64,000 bases of DNA from Paractinoplanes lichenicola (GCF_016785085.1 NZ_JAENHO010000009.1:310001-374000); one strand, 5' to 3'; counted from the first letter of the stretch, positions 52,147-60,425 are shown. The notes: a model not told the origin generated them from the sequence alone. A program made the numbers and translations.

Positions 52147-53028
52147 TCAGCGGGACAGGGGCGTCGGGCTCTCCACCCGGGACAGCTTCTGCGGGTTGCG
52201 CACGTAGTAGAGCGCGGCGATCCGGCCGCCGTCGAGATGGGCCGTGAGCACCCCGTCGAGTTCGCCGCCGAGGCTGATGACCAGCGCCGGGCTGCCGTTG
52301 ATGGTGGTCGGCCCGACGGTGAGGCGATGCGCGTCCCGGCCGTAGCCGCCGCGCATGAAGCGGGCCACCCGGTCCGCGCTCACGACCGGCCGGGGCATGG
52401 CCTGCTTGAAGCCGCCGCCGTCGGCGATCAGCACGACGTCGGGCGCGAGCACGTCGAGGAGCCCCCGCAGATCCCCGGTCTCGAGGGCCCGCCGGAACGA
52501 GTCGAGGGCGGCGCGCGTCTCGGCCGCGGTGACCGCCTCGCGCGGCCGGCGAGCGTCCACATGTTTGCGCGCGCGATGAGCGATCTGGCGTACGGCGGCC
52601 GGGGTCTTGTCGACCGCCTCGGCGATCTCGTCATAGCCGACGTCGAACGCCTCACGCAGCACGAACACCGCGCGCTCGGTCGGCGACAACGTCTCCAGCA
52701 CGAGCATGAGCGCCATCGAGACGCTTTCGGCCAGCTCCACGTCCTCGGCCACGTCCGGCGTGGTGAGCAGGGGTTCCGGCAGCCACGAGCCCACGTACGC
52801 CTCCCGCCGGCGCCGCACCGTGCGCAGCCGGTTCAGCGCCTGCCGCGTGGTGATGCGCACCAGAAAAGCCCGAGGATCCCGTACGGCCGGGAACTCGACT
52901 TTGATCCACTGCAGCCACGTCTCCTGCAGCGCATCCTCGGCGTCGGCGGCCGAACCGAGCATCTCGTACGCGACAGTGAAGAGCAGATTCCGATGCGCGA
53001 CAAAACTGTCGGTGTGCGCGTCGCTCAT
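52147..53028 (-). CDS. ECF41-type RNA polymerase sigma factor (SigJ-like)
   Basis: A 293-residue sigma with region 2 (LLFTVAYEMLGSAADAEDALQETW), region 4 (LSPTERAVFVLREAFDVGYDEIAEAV) and a fused NTF2-like domain with the DGGGFK motif. The linker WLPEPL is the ECF41 hallmark. Unlike the 12292 copy it has no oxidoreductase beside it on the same strand; the neighbours are a kinase and a small membrane protein. Confidence 0.9.
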   Translation of the reverse strand: MSDAHTDSFVAHRNLLFTVAYEMLGSAADAEDALQETWLQWIKVEFPAVRDPRAFLVRITTRQALNRLRTVRRRREAYVGSWLPEPLLTTPDVAEDVELAESVSMALMLVLETLSPTERAVFVLREAFDVGYDEIAEAVDKTPAAVRQIAHRARKHVDARRPREAVTAAETRAALDSFRRALETGDLRGLLDVLAPDVVLIADGGGFKQAMPRPVVSADRVARFMRGGYGRDAHRLTVGPTTINGSPALVISLGGELDGVLTAHLDGGRIAALYYVRNPQKLSRVESPTPLSR

Positions 53029-53127
53029 GCCGGGGACCTGCCACCGGTGCGGGCCATACTCATCCGGGTCCTCCTCGTCGTAGACCCCCTTCAGTCACCG
53101 CCACTCGCAGCCGTGTGACAGTCCCTT

Positions 53128-53412
53128 TTACGTGGAGAGCACGACCAGGAACGCGGTCACGGCAAGCGCCCACACCCCAGCGGTCGTGATCAGAAGCCAG
53201 ACCGCGGCGTGCAGCAACGCGAGGCTCTGTCCGCCTTTGCGCCACCCTATGATCGCGCCTGCCGATGCTCCGGCGAGCGGTGTGAGCAGCAGGAGGGCGG
53301 AGTTGTCGCCGAGAGTTCGGTAACCCTGGTAGGAGAGGTATCCATAGAGGACCAGGCCGATGGCCCAGTAGGTGCGCGCAGCTGAGCGAACTTGCTCATC
53401 CGTCCGCTTCAT
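53128..53412 (-). CDS. Small three-helix membrane protein
   Basis: A 94-residue protein of unknown family with three hydrophobic stretches (YWAIGLVLYGYLSYQGY; LLLLTPLAGASAGAIIGW; LLHAAVWLLITTAGVWALAV). It starts MKRTDEQVRSAARTYW. It lies 99 bases upstream of the ECF41 sigma on the same strand. Confidence 0.65.
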   Translation of the reverse strand: MKRTDEQVRSAARTYWAIGLVLYGYLSYQGYRTLGDNSALLLLTPLAGASAGAIIGWRKGGQSLALLHAAVWLLITTAGVWALAVTAFLVVLST

Positions 53413-53620
53413 GCCCGCACGGTAACTACGCCTAGCAAAGCGGCCACTGAGTCCGCGGCCGCCTCGCAGCCATCACGGATTCGCTGTGCACTTCGCGCCC
53501 GTGCTGTTCGCGTCCGCACTGCCTCCGCACCGCCCTCGCGCACGTGTCCGCACCTCCCTCGCGCCCGCGGCCCGCCCGCGGCCCTCGGCTTCCTCGAGGC
53601 TGCGCGCGGCGGCAAGTCAG

Positions 53621-53665
53621 CAAGTGTTGACTCTGGCTACATGATCAAGTAAACAAGTGATGACT
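53621..53665 (+). promoter_or_regulatory. Promoter with direct repeats before the isochorismatase-like gene
   Basis: TTGACT (53627-53632) and TAAACA (53650-53655), 17 apart, are a good promoter. The 12-base words CAAGTGTTGACT (53621) and CAAGTGATGACT (53654) overlap the -35 and -10/start region, 33 bases apart, about three helical turns. A repressor site is plausible. Confidence 0.5.
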
Positions 53666-53694
53666 TATGGCGGCGTGGATGGGTGGTCGGTGTG

Positions 53695-54222
53695 ATGACT
53701 AAGGCCCTGCTGGTGATGGACGTGCAGGAAGCGGTGGTCGCCCGCTATCCGGACCCGGACTACTTGCCGCGGCTGGCCGGCGCGATCAGCTTCGCGCACG
53801 AACGAGCGATGCCGGTCATCTACGTGACCGTCGGGTTCCGGGACGGGGCGCCGGAGGTGAGCGCGAGCAACCGGATGTTCGGGCGGCTCCGGGGGATGCC
53901 CGGCCGGCCGAATCCGATCCACCCCGACGTCGCTCCGCGGCCCGGCGACATCGTGGTCGTCAAGCGGCGGGTCAGCGCGTTCACTGGGAGCGACCTCGAC
54001 GTCGTGCTGCGGGCTCAGGGCGTACGGGAACTGGTGTTGACCGGAATTGCGACCAGTGGCGTCGTGCTGTCGACGCTGCGGGAGGCCGCCGACCGGGACT
54101 TCGAGCTGACAGTCCTGGCCGACGGCTGCCTCGACAACGATCCCGAGGTGCATCGGGTCCTGGTCGAGAAGGTGTTTCCCATGCAGGCCGAGGTGACCTC
54201 GATCGCTGCGTTTACGGCGTGA
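53695..54222 (+). CDS. Isochorismatase-like hydrolase family protein, catalytic Cys missing
   Basis: A 175-residue isochorismatase-fold protein. The first catalytic Asp is in LLVMDVQEAVV and the Lys in VVKRRVSAF, but the segment that normally ends in a nucleophilic Cys (GIATxxCV) reads TGIATSGVV. Such Cys-less members are widespread, and their activity is uncertain. The ATG at 53695 is preferred over a GTG at 53683. It overlaps the convergent pectate lyase by 11 bases. Confidence 0.82.
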   Translation: MTKALLVMDVQEAVVARYPDPDYLPRLAGAISFAHERAMPVIYVTVGFRDGAPEVSASNRMFGRLRGMPGRPNPIHPDVAPRPGDIVVVKRRVSAFTGSDLDVVLRAQGVRELVLTGIATSGVVLSTLREAADRDFELTVLADGCLDNDPEVHRVLVEKVFPMQAEVTSIAAFTA

Positions 54223-56023
54223 CCACGCGCCCGCCCAGGGTCACGACCAGGCTGCCGTTCGAGGCGAACGACCACGCCAGGGCGCCGGACATGGTGGAGC
54301 AGCGCGAACCGTTCGTTCCGCTCCAGAACTGATTCGAGCTGTCGCTGTTGCCGACGATTTTGTCGTTGGAGCCGCTCGCGAATCGGCACGACGTGTTGCT
54401 GCGGAACACCGACGAGCCGCCGTCGAACGAGAAGTTGCGTTCGGTGTTGTCGATGCTGACATTGTTCGAGACGCTCATCGTGCCCAGATTCCGGTTGTAC
54501 GTGAACCCGTGCTTGCCGTTCTTGTAGGCGATGTTGCGCCGGATCGTGTGGTTCACGCCGATGTCCTCGCCGCCCAGCTTGTAGCCGTTGCGGTCGCCGT
54601 TGCCGGCCTGCCCGCCGTTCGAGAGCGTGCCGTTGTTGTAGGCGAGCGAGTCCTCGATGGTGACCGGCCCGATCGGCCCGGTGTCGGTTTTCGTGTACAG
54701 ATCCCAGCCGTCGTCGATGTTGTTGTGCGACACCGCATAGCGGAACGTGTTGCCGCTGCCGACCGTCAGCTTGGCCGCGAAACCGTCCGCGTCCTCACCG
54801 TCGGAGTCGGCGTTGTCGTGCGATTCCGCGCTCAGCACGAGGTTGTTCGCGGGCCAATTGCTCTGCGGCGTGTCGGAGGCGATGCGCGAGATCTGCAGCC
54901 CGCTGTCCCGGTTGAAACGCGTGACCGTACGCTCGAAAATGTTGTTGCTGCCGCCCACGAAGATGCCGTTGTCGCCGGCCCGCTCGACCACAATGCCGTA
55001 CAGGTGCCAGTAGTTTCCGTTCACGGCGAGCCCGCGATTGGCCGGGTCCTCCGATTGCGCGGCGAAGTTCAAGACCGGCACTTCCCCCGCGTACGCGGTG
55101 AGCCTCTTGCGAGCACTCGAAGTGCCGTTGTTTCCGGCCGCGATCGTGACCGTCTGCGCGAAGGAGTACGTCCCGCCGCGCAGATAGATCGTGCCGCCCG
55201 CCGCCACCCGGGTGATCGCGCTGGCCAGGGTGGTCGGGTTGGCCAGCGAGCCGTCGGCCGACGCGCTGCCGTTCGGGGCGACGTAGAGAGCGCCGCTGGT
55301 GGGCGGGGGCGTAGTCGCCGGGGGAGTGGTGGCCGGCGGCGTGGTCGCGGGCGGAGTGGTGGCAGGCGGAGTCGTCGCGGGCGGGGTCGTTGGGGTCGTG
55401 CCGCCGGCGTCGTCCACCACCACGTCGTCGAAGCGCCCGGCGGCCGACTCGGTGAGCAGCCCGATCCGCCCGGCCGCGATCGACGTGTCGGTGGCCGACC
55501 CGACGCTGGTGCCGTTGACCGTGCCGCTGATCGTGCTCCCGCTGACGTTCAGCCGCAGCGTGTACCAGGTGCTCGTCGAGATCGACTGGCTGAGGCTGCC
55601 CAGCACATTGATCGCGCTGCCGTTCATCGCCTCCAGCTGCACGCGGTTGGCGCCGGTCAGCGACAGCCGATACATCTTGGTCGCGCCGGCCGCCCGGGCG
55701 GTCAGCGCGACGACGCCGGCGGTGGAGCCGAACGCGGTCGCCTTCACGCGAGCCTGCACCGAATAGTTCGTCCAGCTCGTGTCGCCGGCGAACTGCCGGG
55801 CGCGCTCACTGCCGGTGTCGGTTTGCGCGTACGCCTGCGAACCGTCGGAAACGAGCGACCAGCTGCCGCCCGATTTCGACCAGCCGCTCGCGCCCGACTC
55901 GAAATTGCTGGAGAACACTGTGGCCGCCTCGGCGGTGGTCACCGAGACGACCAGGCCGGCCGTGACCAGCCCGGCCAGGCCGGCGGCGAGCAAGCCGCGG
56001 CGGGTCCGTGGGGAGGGTGACAT
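54212..56023 (-). CDS. Secreted pectate lyase, PL9 family, with N-terminal LamG-like domain
   Basis: A 603-residue exoenzyme. A signal peptide (1-34) is followed by a carbohydrate-binding LamG/GH16-like beta-sandwich (about 35-205; FSSNFESGASGWSKSGGSW). A (ATTPP)n linker joins it to a right-handed beta-helix with PL9 order (YVAPNGSASADGSLANP; DADGFAAKLTVGSGNTFRYA; DDGWDLYTKTDTGP; GGQAGNGDRNGYKLGGEDI). PL9 enzymes cut pectate by Ca-dependent beta-elimination, using a Lys in place of Arg. Start chosen by AAGGAG 8 bases upstream. Confidence 0.9.
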   Translation of the reverse strand: MSPSPRTRRGLLAAGLAGLVTAGLVVSVTTAEAATVFSSNFESGASGWSKSGGSWSLVSDGSQAYAQTDTGSERARQFAGDTSWTNYSVQARVKATAFGSTAGVVALTARAAGATKMYRLSLTGANRVQLEAMNGSAINVLGSLSQSISTSTWYTLRLNVSGSTISGTVNGTSVGSATDTSIAAGRIGLLTESAAGRFDDVVVDDAGGTTPTTPPATTPPATTPPATTPPATTPPATTPPPTSGALYVAPNGSASADGSLANPTTLASAITRVAAGGTIYLRGGTYSFAQTVTIAAGNNGTSSARKRLTAYAGEVPVLNFAAQSEDPANRGLAVNGNYWHLYGIVVERAGDNGIFVGGSNNIFERTVTRFNRDSGLQISRIASDTPQSNWPANNLVLSAESHDNADSDGEDADGFAAKLTVGSGNTFRYAVSHNNIDDGWDLYTKTDTGPIGPVTIEDSLAYNNGTLSNGGQAGNGDRNGYKLGGEDIGVNHTIRRNIAYKNGKHGFTYNRNLGTMSVSNNVSIDNTERNFSFDGGSSVFRSNTSCRFASGSNDKIVGNSDSSNQFWSGTNGSRCSTMSGALAWSFASNGSLVVTLGGRVVTP

Positions 56024-56077
56024 GAAAGAATCTCCTTGACGCGAATGGACGACGCCATCACGGTCCGGACGCGGATC

Positions 56078-56189
56078 CTGCAACAATGGGGCCGCTTATT
56101 TGCAGTCGTCCAGGACGGGTTGACCGACCTGAAGAATTGCACCGCCCATATACGGCGGTCAATAAAATCCATTTGCAGGTTTGTTGCAG
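56078..56189. promoter_or_regulatory. Four TGCAA motifs upstream of the pectate lyase
   Basis: CTGCAAC (56078), TTTGCAG (56099), TTTGCAG (56172) and TTGCAG (56184) cluster in the A+T-richest stretch upstream of the lyase. They look like half-sites of a regulator. A hairpin GCCC/GGGC surrounds TATTAC near 56191-56204. Confidence 0.35.
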
Positions 56190-56297
56190 TGCCCTATTAC
56201 GGGCTATCCGAGCCGAGGACTGCGCGCCGATCCGGCTGACCCGGGCCGCCGCGGCCAACGGCCCGGCCGTCCCCCGGCCTCAGTTCGTGGAGACCGC

Positions 56298-56837
56298 TTA
56301 CGCCGTCCGCAGGCCGCACAGCAGGATCTGCAGCCAGCGGTCGCGGGACGGCTTGGGCAGCGAGGCGGGCGCGCCGATCATCATGAGGTAGATGTCGTCG
56401 GGGCTGACCGTCTCGCCGAGGTCGCCGTCGCTCCTGGCCGCGTCGACCAGGATCCGCAGGGCGGCCAGGCCGCGCTCTTCCTGTTCCTTGGTGGTGTAGG
56501 CGGCGTCGAGGGTCTGCGCGGCTGCCTTCAGGCCCTCGTTGGTGGCGGCCTCGTCCATGAACTCGGTCAGCAGCTGCTCGATCTGAGCCATGGCGTCGCC
56601 GGGGCCACCCAGGGCGGTGGCGGCGTTCTCGGCCCGGACGACGATCCACTCCATGAAGCTCATCAGGACGGCTTCGACGAGGTGGGTCTTGGTCGGGTAG
56701 TGCCGGTAGAGGGTGCCCACGGCCACCTCGGCCGCCTTGGCGATCTCGTCCATGCCGACGTCCGGGCCGTGGATCGTGATCTGCGCTTTGGCGGCGGCGA
56801 GGATTCGCTCCTGGTTACGTCGCGCGTCAGCGCGCAT
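56298..56837 (-). CDS. TetR-family regulator
   Basis: A 179-residue TetR protein beginning MRADARRNQERILAAAKAQI, with HTH GMDEIAKAAEVAVGTLYRHYPTKTHLVEAVL. The C-terminal domain (LGETVSPDDIYLMMIGAPAS) belongs to the group that regulates SDR genes. It starts 9 bases after the SDR stop and is co-transcribed; its operator is likely the double palindrome at 57684-57724. Confidence 0.9.
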   Translation of the reverse strand: MRADARRNQERILAAAKAQITIHGPDVGMDEIAKAAEVAVGTLYRHYPTKTHLVEAVLMSFMEWIVVRAENAATALGGPGDAMAQIEQLLTEFMDEAATNEGLKAAAQTLDAAYTTKEQEERGLAALRILVDAARSDGDLGETVSPDDIYLMMIGAPASLPKPSRDRWLQILLCGLRTA

Positions 56838-56846
56838 GGACGCCCC

Positions 56847-57668
56847 TCATCCCATGCTGCGAGAAATGATCCGGTCGAAGCCGCGCTCCGGCAGCACCCG
56901 GCGCAACGTTAGCACCGGCCGGGCGTAGTAGCCGGTCACGTACCGGGTGCGGGGCCGGCGCGCCGTGACGCTCGCGCCGATCGTCTTCGCGATGACCGAC
57001 GGGTCGGAAGCGTTGTCGTGCAGCGGCCCGGTCGTCATGGCCTTGGCGTGGTTCGTGGCGGCTCGGGCGTACGGGCCCCGGCCGGACGTCTCCCGCAGGT
57101 GCTCGGCGGCGATCCCCGACCACTCGCTCTTGGTGGAACCGGGCTGGACCACCACGACGTCGATGCCGAACGGGGCCAGATCGATGCGCAGCACGTTGCT
57201 CATGCCTTCGAGGGCGAACTTGCTGCCGTGATACCAGGCCCCGAACGGCGTGTGGATTTCTCCGCCGACCGAGGACACGTTGATGATGCGCCCGGACCTC
57301 TGCCGCCGCATGACCGGCGTGACGAGCTGGATCAGCCGGATCGCCCCGAACACGTTGACGTCGAACTGGCGCTGGCCCTCGCTCAGGGTCACGTCCTCGA
57401 CAGCTCCGTACGAGCCGTAGCCAGCGTTGTTGACCAGCACGTCGATGCGGCCCTGCTCGGCCTCGATCGTCGCCACCGCCTGCCGCGCCGACTCCTCGTC
57501 GGTGACGTCCAGCGCGAGGGTGCGGATGCCCTTGTCCCGCAGGCCGGCCATGCGGTCGACGCGGCGTGCCCCGGCGTAGACGACATAGCCGAGACGCTGC
57601 AGCTCGAGCGCTGTCGCCTCGCCGATGCCGGCCGATGCCCCGGTGACCAGGGCGACCTTGACTGCCAT
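56847..57668 (-). CDS. SDR-family oxidoreductase
   Basis: A 273-residue classical SDR. VTGASAGIGEATALEL is the cofactor loop, NNAGYG the stabilising motif, Ser in NVSSVGG and YHGSK the catalytic pair. The C-terminal half resembles the DltE-like or 17-beta-HSD-like group. It leads a two-gene operon with the TetR gene, behind two TGAACC..GGTTCA operators. Confidence 0.92.
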   Translation of the reverse strand: MAVKVALVTGASAGIGEATALELQRLGYVVYAGARRVDRMAGLRDKGIRTLALDVTDEESARQAVATIEAEQGRIDVLVNNAGYGSYGAVEDVTLSEGQRQFDVNVFGAIRLIQLVTPVMRRQRSGRIINVSSVGGEIHTPFGAWYHGSKFALEGMSNVLRIDLAPFGIDVVVVQPGSTKSEWSGIAAEHLRETSGRGPYARAATNHAKAMTTGPLHDNASDPSVIAKTIGASVTARRPRTRYVTGYYARPVLTLRRVLPERGFDRIISRSMG

Positions 57669-57683
57669 ATCCCTCTCCTAAGC

Positions 57684-57724
57684 TGAGCCGCGGTTCATGT
57701 TCGTCTAGCATGAACCACGGTTCA
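57684..57724. promoter_or_regulatory. Two TetR palindromes upstream of the SDR/TetR operon
   Basis: TGAGCCGCGGTTCA (57684-57697) and TGAACCACGGTTCA (57711-57724) are 14-base palindromes with starts 27 bases apart; the second has perfect 6-base arms. They also form a larger GGTTCATG/CATGAACC inverted repeat (57692-57716). They lie 15-56 bases before the SDR start. Confidence 0.75.
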
Positions 57725-58182
57725 TCTTTTGTGCAAGAGGGTGGGCGCCTGCATGTGGCCCTGCTGGGGGGTGCGTAAGAGCGAGCGACGGCGCCGACGT
57801 GGCGGATTCGGTGGCCAAGGGTGGGGGCCACCGCACGTCGGCGCCGTCGCAGCGCGGACTGCCGGCCGGAGCCCGGCGGGGACGACACCGGCAGGCCGGG
57901 CCTTCGCGGGCCCGGATCGGCGGATTTTGAGGCCCGTCGATGACTTCCATCCTGTGGCGGGCGTCTCGCGAAGTCAACAACTTACGGAAAGATGGCGGTA
58001 ACTGCTCGGTGTGGCCGCGAGCTTACTGACTGCTCAGGACCGGTGAGCCCCTCGGGTCCTTGGGGGCGGCCAGACCCTCGTACGGGAAAGGGGTTTCAGG
58101 TTTTCCGAAAGTTACGGATAATGGTCGGACGTTTGGAGGCCGCCCTCTGATCTTGTCGTGGCACCGATAGGATCGCGTCACC
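57725..58182. other. Divergent gene-free region with a large inverted repeat
   Basis: About 460 bases without a credible gene between the divergent SDR and MscS genes. It holds the long inverted repeat at 57787-57852, several shorter GC-rich hairpins to about 57920, and then a more A+T-rich promoter-like part (57960-58130). A TAGGAT at 58168-58173 precedes the MscS ATG by 9 bases. Confidence 0.6.
57787..57852. repeat. Perfect 17-bp inverted repeat with nested inner stem
   Basis: Outer arms 57787-57803 and 57836-57852 are exactly complementary. Inside them GGTGGCC (57812-57818) and GGCCACC (57828-57834) form a second stem with a 9-base loop. The whole can fold as one long hairpin of about 66 nt. 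No gene ends just before it on either strand. Confidence 0.8.
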
Positions 58183-58920
58183 ATGTTCGGAGTGCCGCTG
58201 TTGGAACAGCATGTTCGACCCGACTTCCGCAAGACGGTGGTGTACGGGCTGGTTGCGCTGGCCGCGCTGATCGTCGGCAGCCAGGTCGGTGACATCAAGT
58301 CGGTCGAGTTGCGGGATCGGCTGATCGCGTACGGGTGCGCGGTCGTGGTCGCCGTGGGCGGGATCATGGCCAGCCGCACGGCATCGCGTGAGGTTCATCG
58401 CGTCACGCAGATGCGCGCGGGTGACGCGGCAGCCACGCCGCTGCGGCTGCTCGTGCTGCTGGGCGGCTATCTGATCGCCGTGTTCGCGGTGTGCGACCTG
58501 CTCGGCGTGGGGCTGCAGCATCTGCTCGTCGGCGGCGCGGTCACCGGCGTGATCCTGGGCCTGGCCGCGCAGCCGGTGCTGAGCAACCTGTTCGCGGGGC
58601 TCGTGCTGCTTTTCGCGCGTCCGTACATTCCCGGGCAGCAGGTGCGCGTTCTGTCCGGCGCGATCGGCGGGCCGCATTACGGCACGATCATCTCGGCCGG
58701 CCTGCTCTACACGGTGCTCGAGACGTCGGAAGGGCCGCTGAACATTCCGAATTCGGCGCTGCTGGCCTCCGCGGTCGGGCCGTCCGAGGGCGAGCCCGAC
58801 GATCAGCCGGCCGACCCGGCCGATCCGGTGCCGGCCGATCACGACGCGGCCGCGCTGGCCACCGCCGCCGCCATTGCGGAGACCGCCGACGATGCGAACC
58901 GCAAAGACAACGGCGAGTGA
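58183..58920 (+). CDS. Small-conductance mechanosensitive channel family (MscS-like)
   Basis: A 245-residue membrane protein with four helices. The pore helix and beta-domain junction are seen in GAVTGVILGLAAQPVLSNLFAGLVLLFARPYIPGQQVRV. MscS channels open under membrane tension and release solutes. This is a short version: the cytoplasmic alpha/beta cage is missing, and a disordered Asp/Ala/Pro tail replaces it. Confidence 0.85.
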   Translation: MFGVPLLEQHVRPDFRKTVVYGLVALAALIVGSQVGDIKSVELRDRLIAYGCAVVVAVGGIMASRTASREVHRVTQMRAGDAAATPLRLLVLLGGYLIAVFAVCDLLGVGLQHLLVGGAVTGVILGLAAQPVLSNLFAGLVLLFARPYIPGQQVRVLSGAIGGPHYGTIISAGLLYTVLETSEGPLNIPNSALLASAVGPSEGEPDDQPADPADPVPADHDAAALATAAAIAETADDANRKDNGE

Positions 58921-58956
58921 ACCGGGCTGCTTGATTCCACCGGGCATGCTTGATCT

Positions 58957-59337
58957 GTGCGACTGATACTGAACGTTCTCTGGTTCATCTTCGGCAGCGG
59001 CTTCGTGCTCGCGATCGGTTACGGACTGGCCGCCCTCATCTGTTTCGTGCTGATCGTGACCATCCCGTTCGGGATCGCCTCGCTGCGGCTGGCGGTGTAT
59101 TCGCTGTGGCCGTTCGGGCGCACGGTGGTCAGCCGCCCCGGGATCGGCGTGGCGTCGGGTCTCGGCAACATCATCTGGGTGGTCGTGGCCGGCTGGTGGC
59201 TCGCCCTCACGCACATCGTGGCCGGTATCGCCCTGTGCGTGACCATCATCGGCATCCCGTTCGGCATCGCGAACTTCAAGCTGGTCCCGGTCGCTTTCTG
59301 GCCCCTGGGCCGGGAAATCGTCGAGCTGGCCGATTAG
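58957..59337 (+). CDS. YccF-domain membrane protein
   Basis: A 126-residue protein with two copies of the YccF module: IPFGIASLRLAVYSLWPFGR (about 47-66) and IPFGIANFKLVPVAFWPLGR (about 100-119), each following hydrophobic helices. Family function is unknown. GTG start at 58957; no strong ribosome site. Confidence 0.88.
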   Translation: MRLILNVLWFIFGSGFVLAIGYGLAALICFVLIVTIPFGIASLRLAVYSLWPFGRTVVSRPGIGVASGLGNIIWVVVAGWWLALTHIVAGIALCVTIIGIPFGIANFKLVPVAFWPLGREIVELAD

Positions 59338-59365
59338 TTCCGCCCGGCCCGGCGGTCCTACCCGC

Positions 59366-59899
59366 ATGCGAAACGTTGTGCTCTACACCCTGATGTCCCT
59401 CGACGGCGTCGCGGAAAGCCCCGACAATTTCGTCTTCGAGTTCGACGAGCTGATGCACGCCAACCTCGCCGACCTGATCGGCGCGCAGGACACCGTGCTG
59501 CTCGGCCGGGCCCAATACGACGAGTGGGCGTCCTACTGGCCGACCTCGGACATGCAGCCGTTCGCCGATTTCATCAACAGCGTTCCCAAGTACGTCTTCA
59601 CGTCGTCGACGCCGTCCGTGGAATGGGCGAAGACGACAGTCGCGTCGTCGCTCGATGTCGTTCGCGAGCTCAAATCCCAGCCGGGCGGCGACATCGGGGT
59701 GCACGGCAGCATCGGCCTGTCCCGCGCACTTCTGGCCGCCGGACTCATCGACCGGATCAGCCTGGTCGTCTACCCGGTCGTCGCGAGCCGCGGGCGCAAG
59801 CTGTTCGAGGACGACAAACCGCTCACCAAGCTGCACCTCCTCCGTTCCCGGCCGACCTCCTCGGGTGGCCTCCTGCTCGACTACGAGGTGCGCCGGTAG
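59366..59899 (+). CDS. Dihydrofolate-reductase-fold protein (RibD C-terminal family)
   Basis: A 177-residue NADPH-binding protein with the order MRNVVLYTLMSLDGVAESP, LLGRAQYDEWASYWP, IGVHGSIGLSRALLAAGLID and YPVVASRGRKLF. It belongs to the large group of stand-alone RibD-C/DHFR-like reductases of unknown substrate, and is not a true folate enzyme. Confidence 0.88.
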   Translation: MRNVVLYTLMSLDGVAESPDNFVFEFDELMHANLADLIGAQDTVLLGRAQYDEWASYWPTSDMQPFADFINSVPKYVFTSSTPSVEWAKTTVASSLDVVRELKSQPGGDIGVHGSIGLSRALLAAGLIDRISLVVYPVVASRGRKLFEDDKPLTKLHLLRSRPTSSGGLLLDYEVRR

Positions 59900-60054
59900 C
59901 CACCCGTCACCCGCAATCGTCACCACCGGGGCGCCCGCGCCGCGCCTCGGTGGGGCAAAAGCGTGCGGCTCGAACGATCGCCGAGGCCAGGTGCTCGGGT
60001 TGGCGCCGACGATAGCGAGCTCACCTCGTGATCGCTCCTGCCCTGATCGGCTCC

Positions 60055-60080
60055 TGTGGATAACTCGGAATTGTGGATAA
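60055..60080. promoter_or_regulatory. Pair of DnaA-box-like nonamers
   Basis: TGTGGATAA (complement of TTATCCACA) occurs at 60055-60063 and 60072-60080, in one orientation, with starts 17 bases apart. It lies about 120 bases before the small gene at 60199 in a 299-base gap that has no other gene. Confidence 0.55.
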
Positions 60081-60198
60081 CCGTCGAAGCCGTCCCGCCG
60101 TGGCGTAGCGTCCACACCCGAAAAATCAAAGCCCCCAGGGTGGGGGGTCTCGGGGGAGGGTCCTATTGGGACTCCAAGGTCAATTCACGGGGGTTCAT

Positions 60199-60399
60199 AT
60201 GGCTGCGAAGTACGTCGTGTTGCAAGAGGCTGGTGACGGCGCATGGCGGCTCATCGGCGAGGTGAACCGACGGCCTGGCATGCCGGCGCGTAAGGGCCGC
60301 GGGCAAGCTGTCGAGGACCTGCTCGGTCGTCCGCCGGTTGAGGGTGAGCGCTTCGCCGTTCTCCCGCTCAGCGAGTGGCGGGTCGGCCTCGACTGGTAG
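60199..60399 (+). CDS. Small conserved hypothetical protein
   Basis: A 66-residue protein, MAAKYVVLQEAGDGAWRLIG...RKGRGQAVEDLLGRPP...LPLSEWRVGLDW. It is soluble, basic in the middle, and predicted to be a beta-sheet with one helix. The ATG at 60199 has GGGGG upstream; an in-frame ATG at 60166 is less likely. I recall similar short proteins in Micromonosporaceae but know no function. Confidence 0.65.
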   Translation: MAAKYVVLQEAGDGAWRLIGEVNRRPGMPARKGRGQAVEDLLGRPPVEGERFAVLPLSEWRVGLDW

Positions 60400-60425
60400 C
60401 GGGCGTTGAGACGCCGAGCGGCCGC

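Noticed and set aside
53432..53652. Small Arg/Ala/Pro-rich frames between 53413 and 53694
   Set aside because: Composition is that of G+C-rich non-coding DNA; no ribosome site or family likeness. The region instead carries the promoter at 53621-53665.
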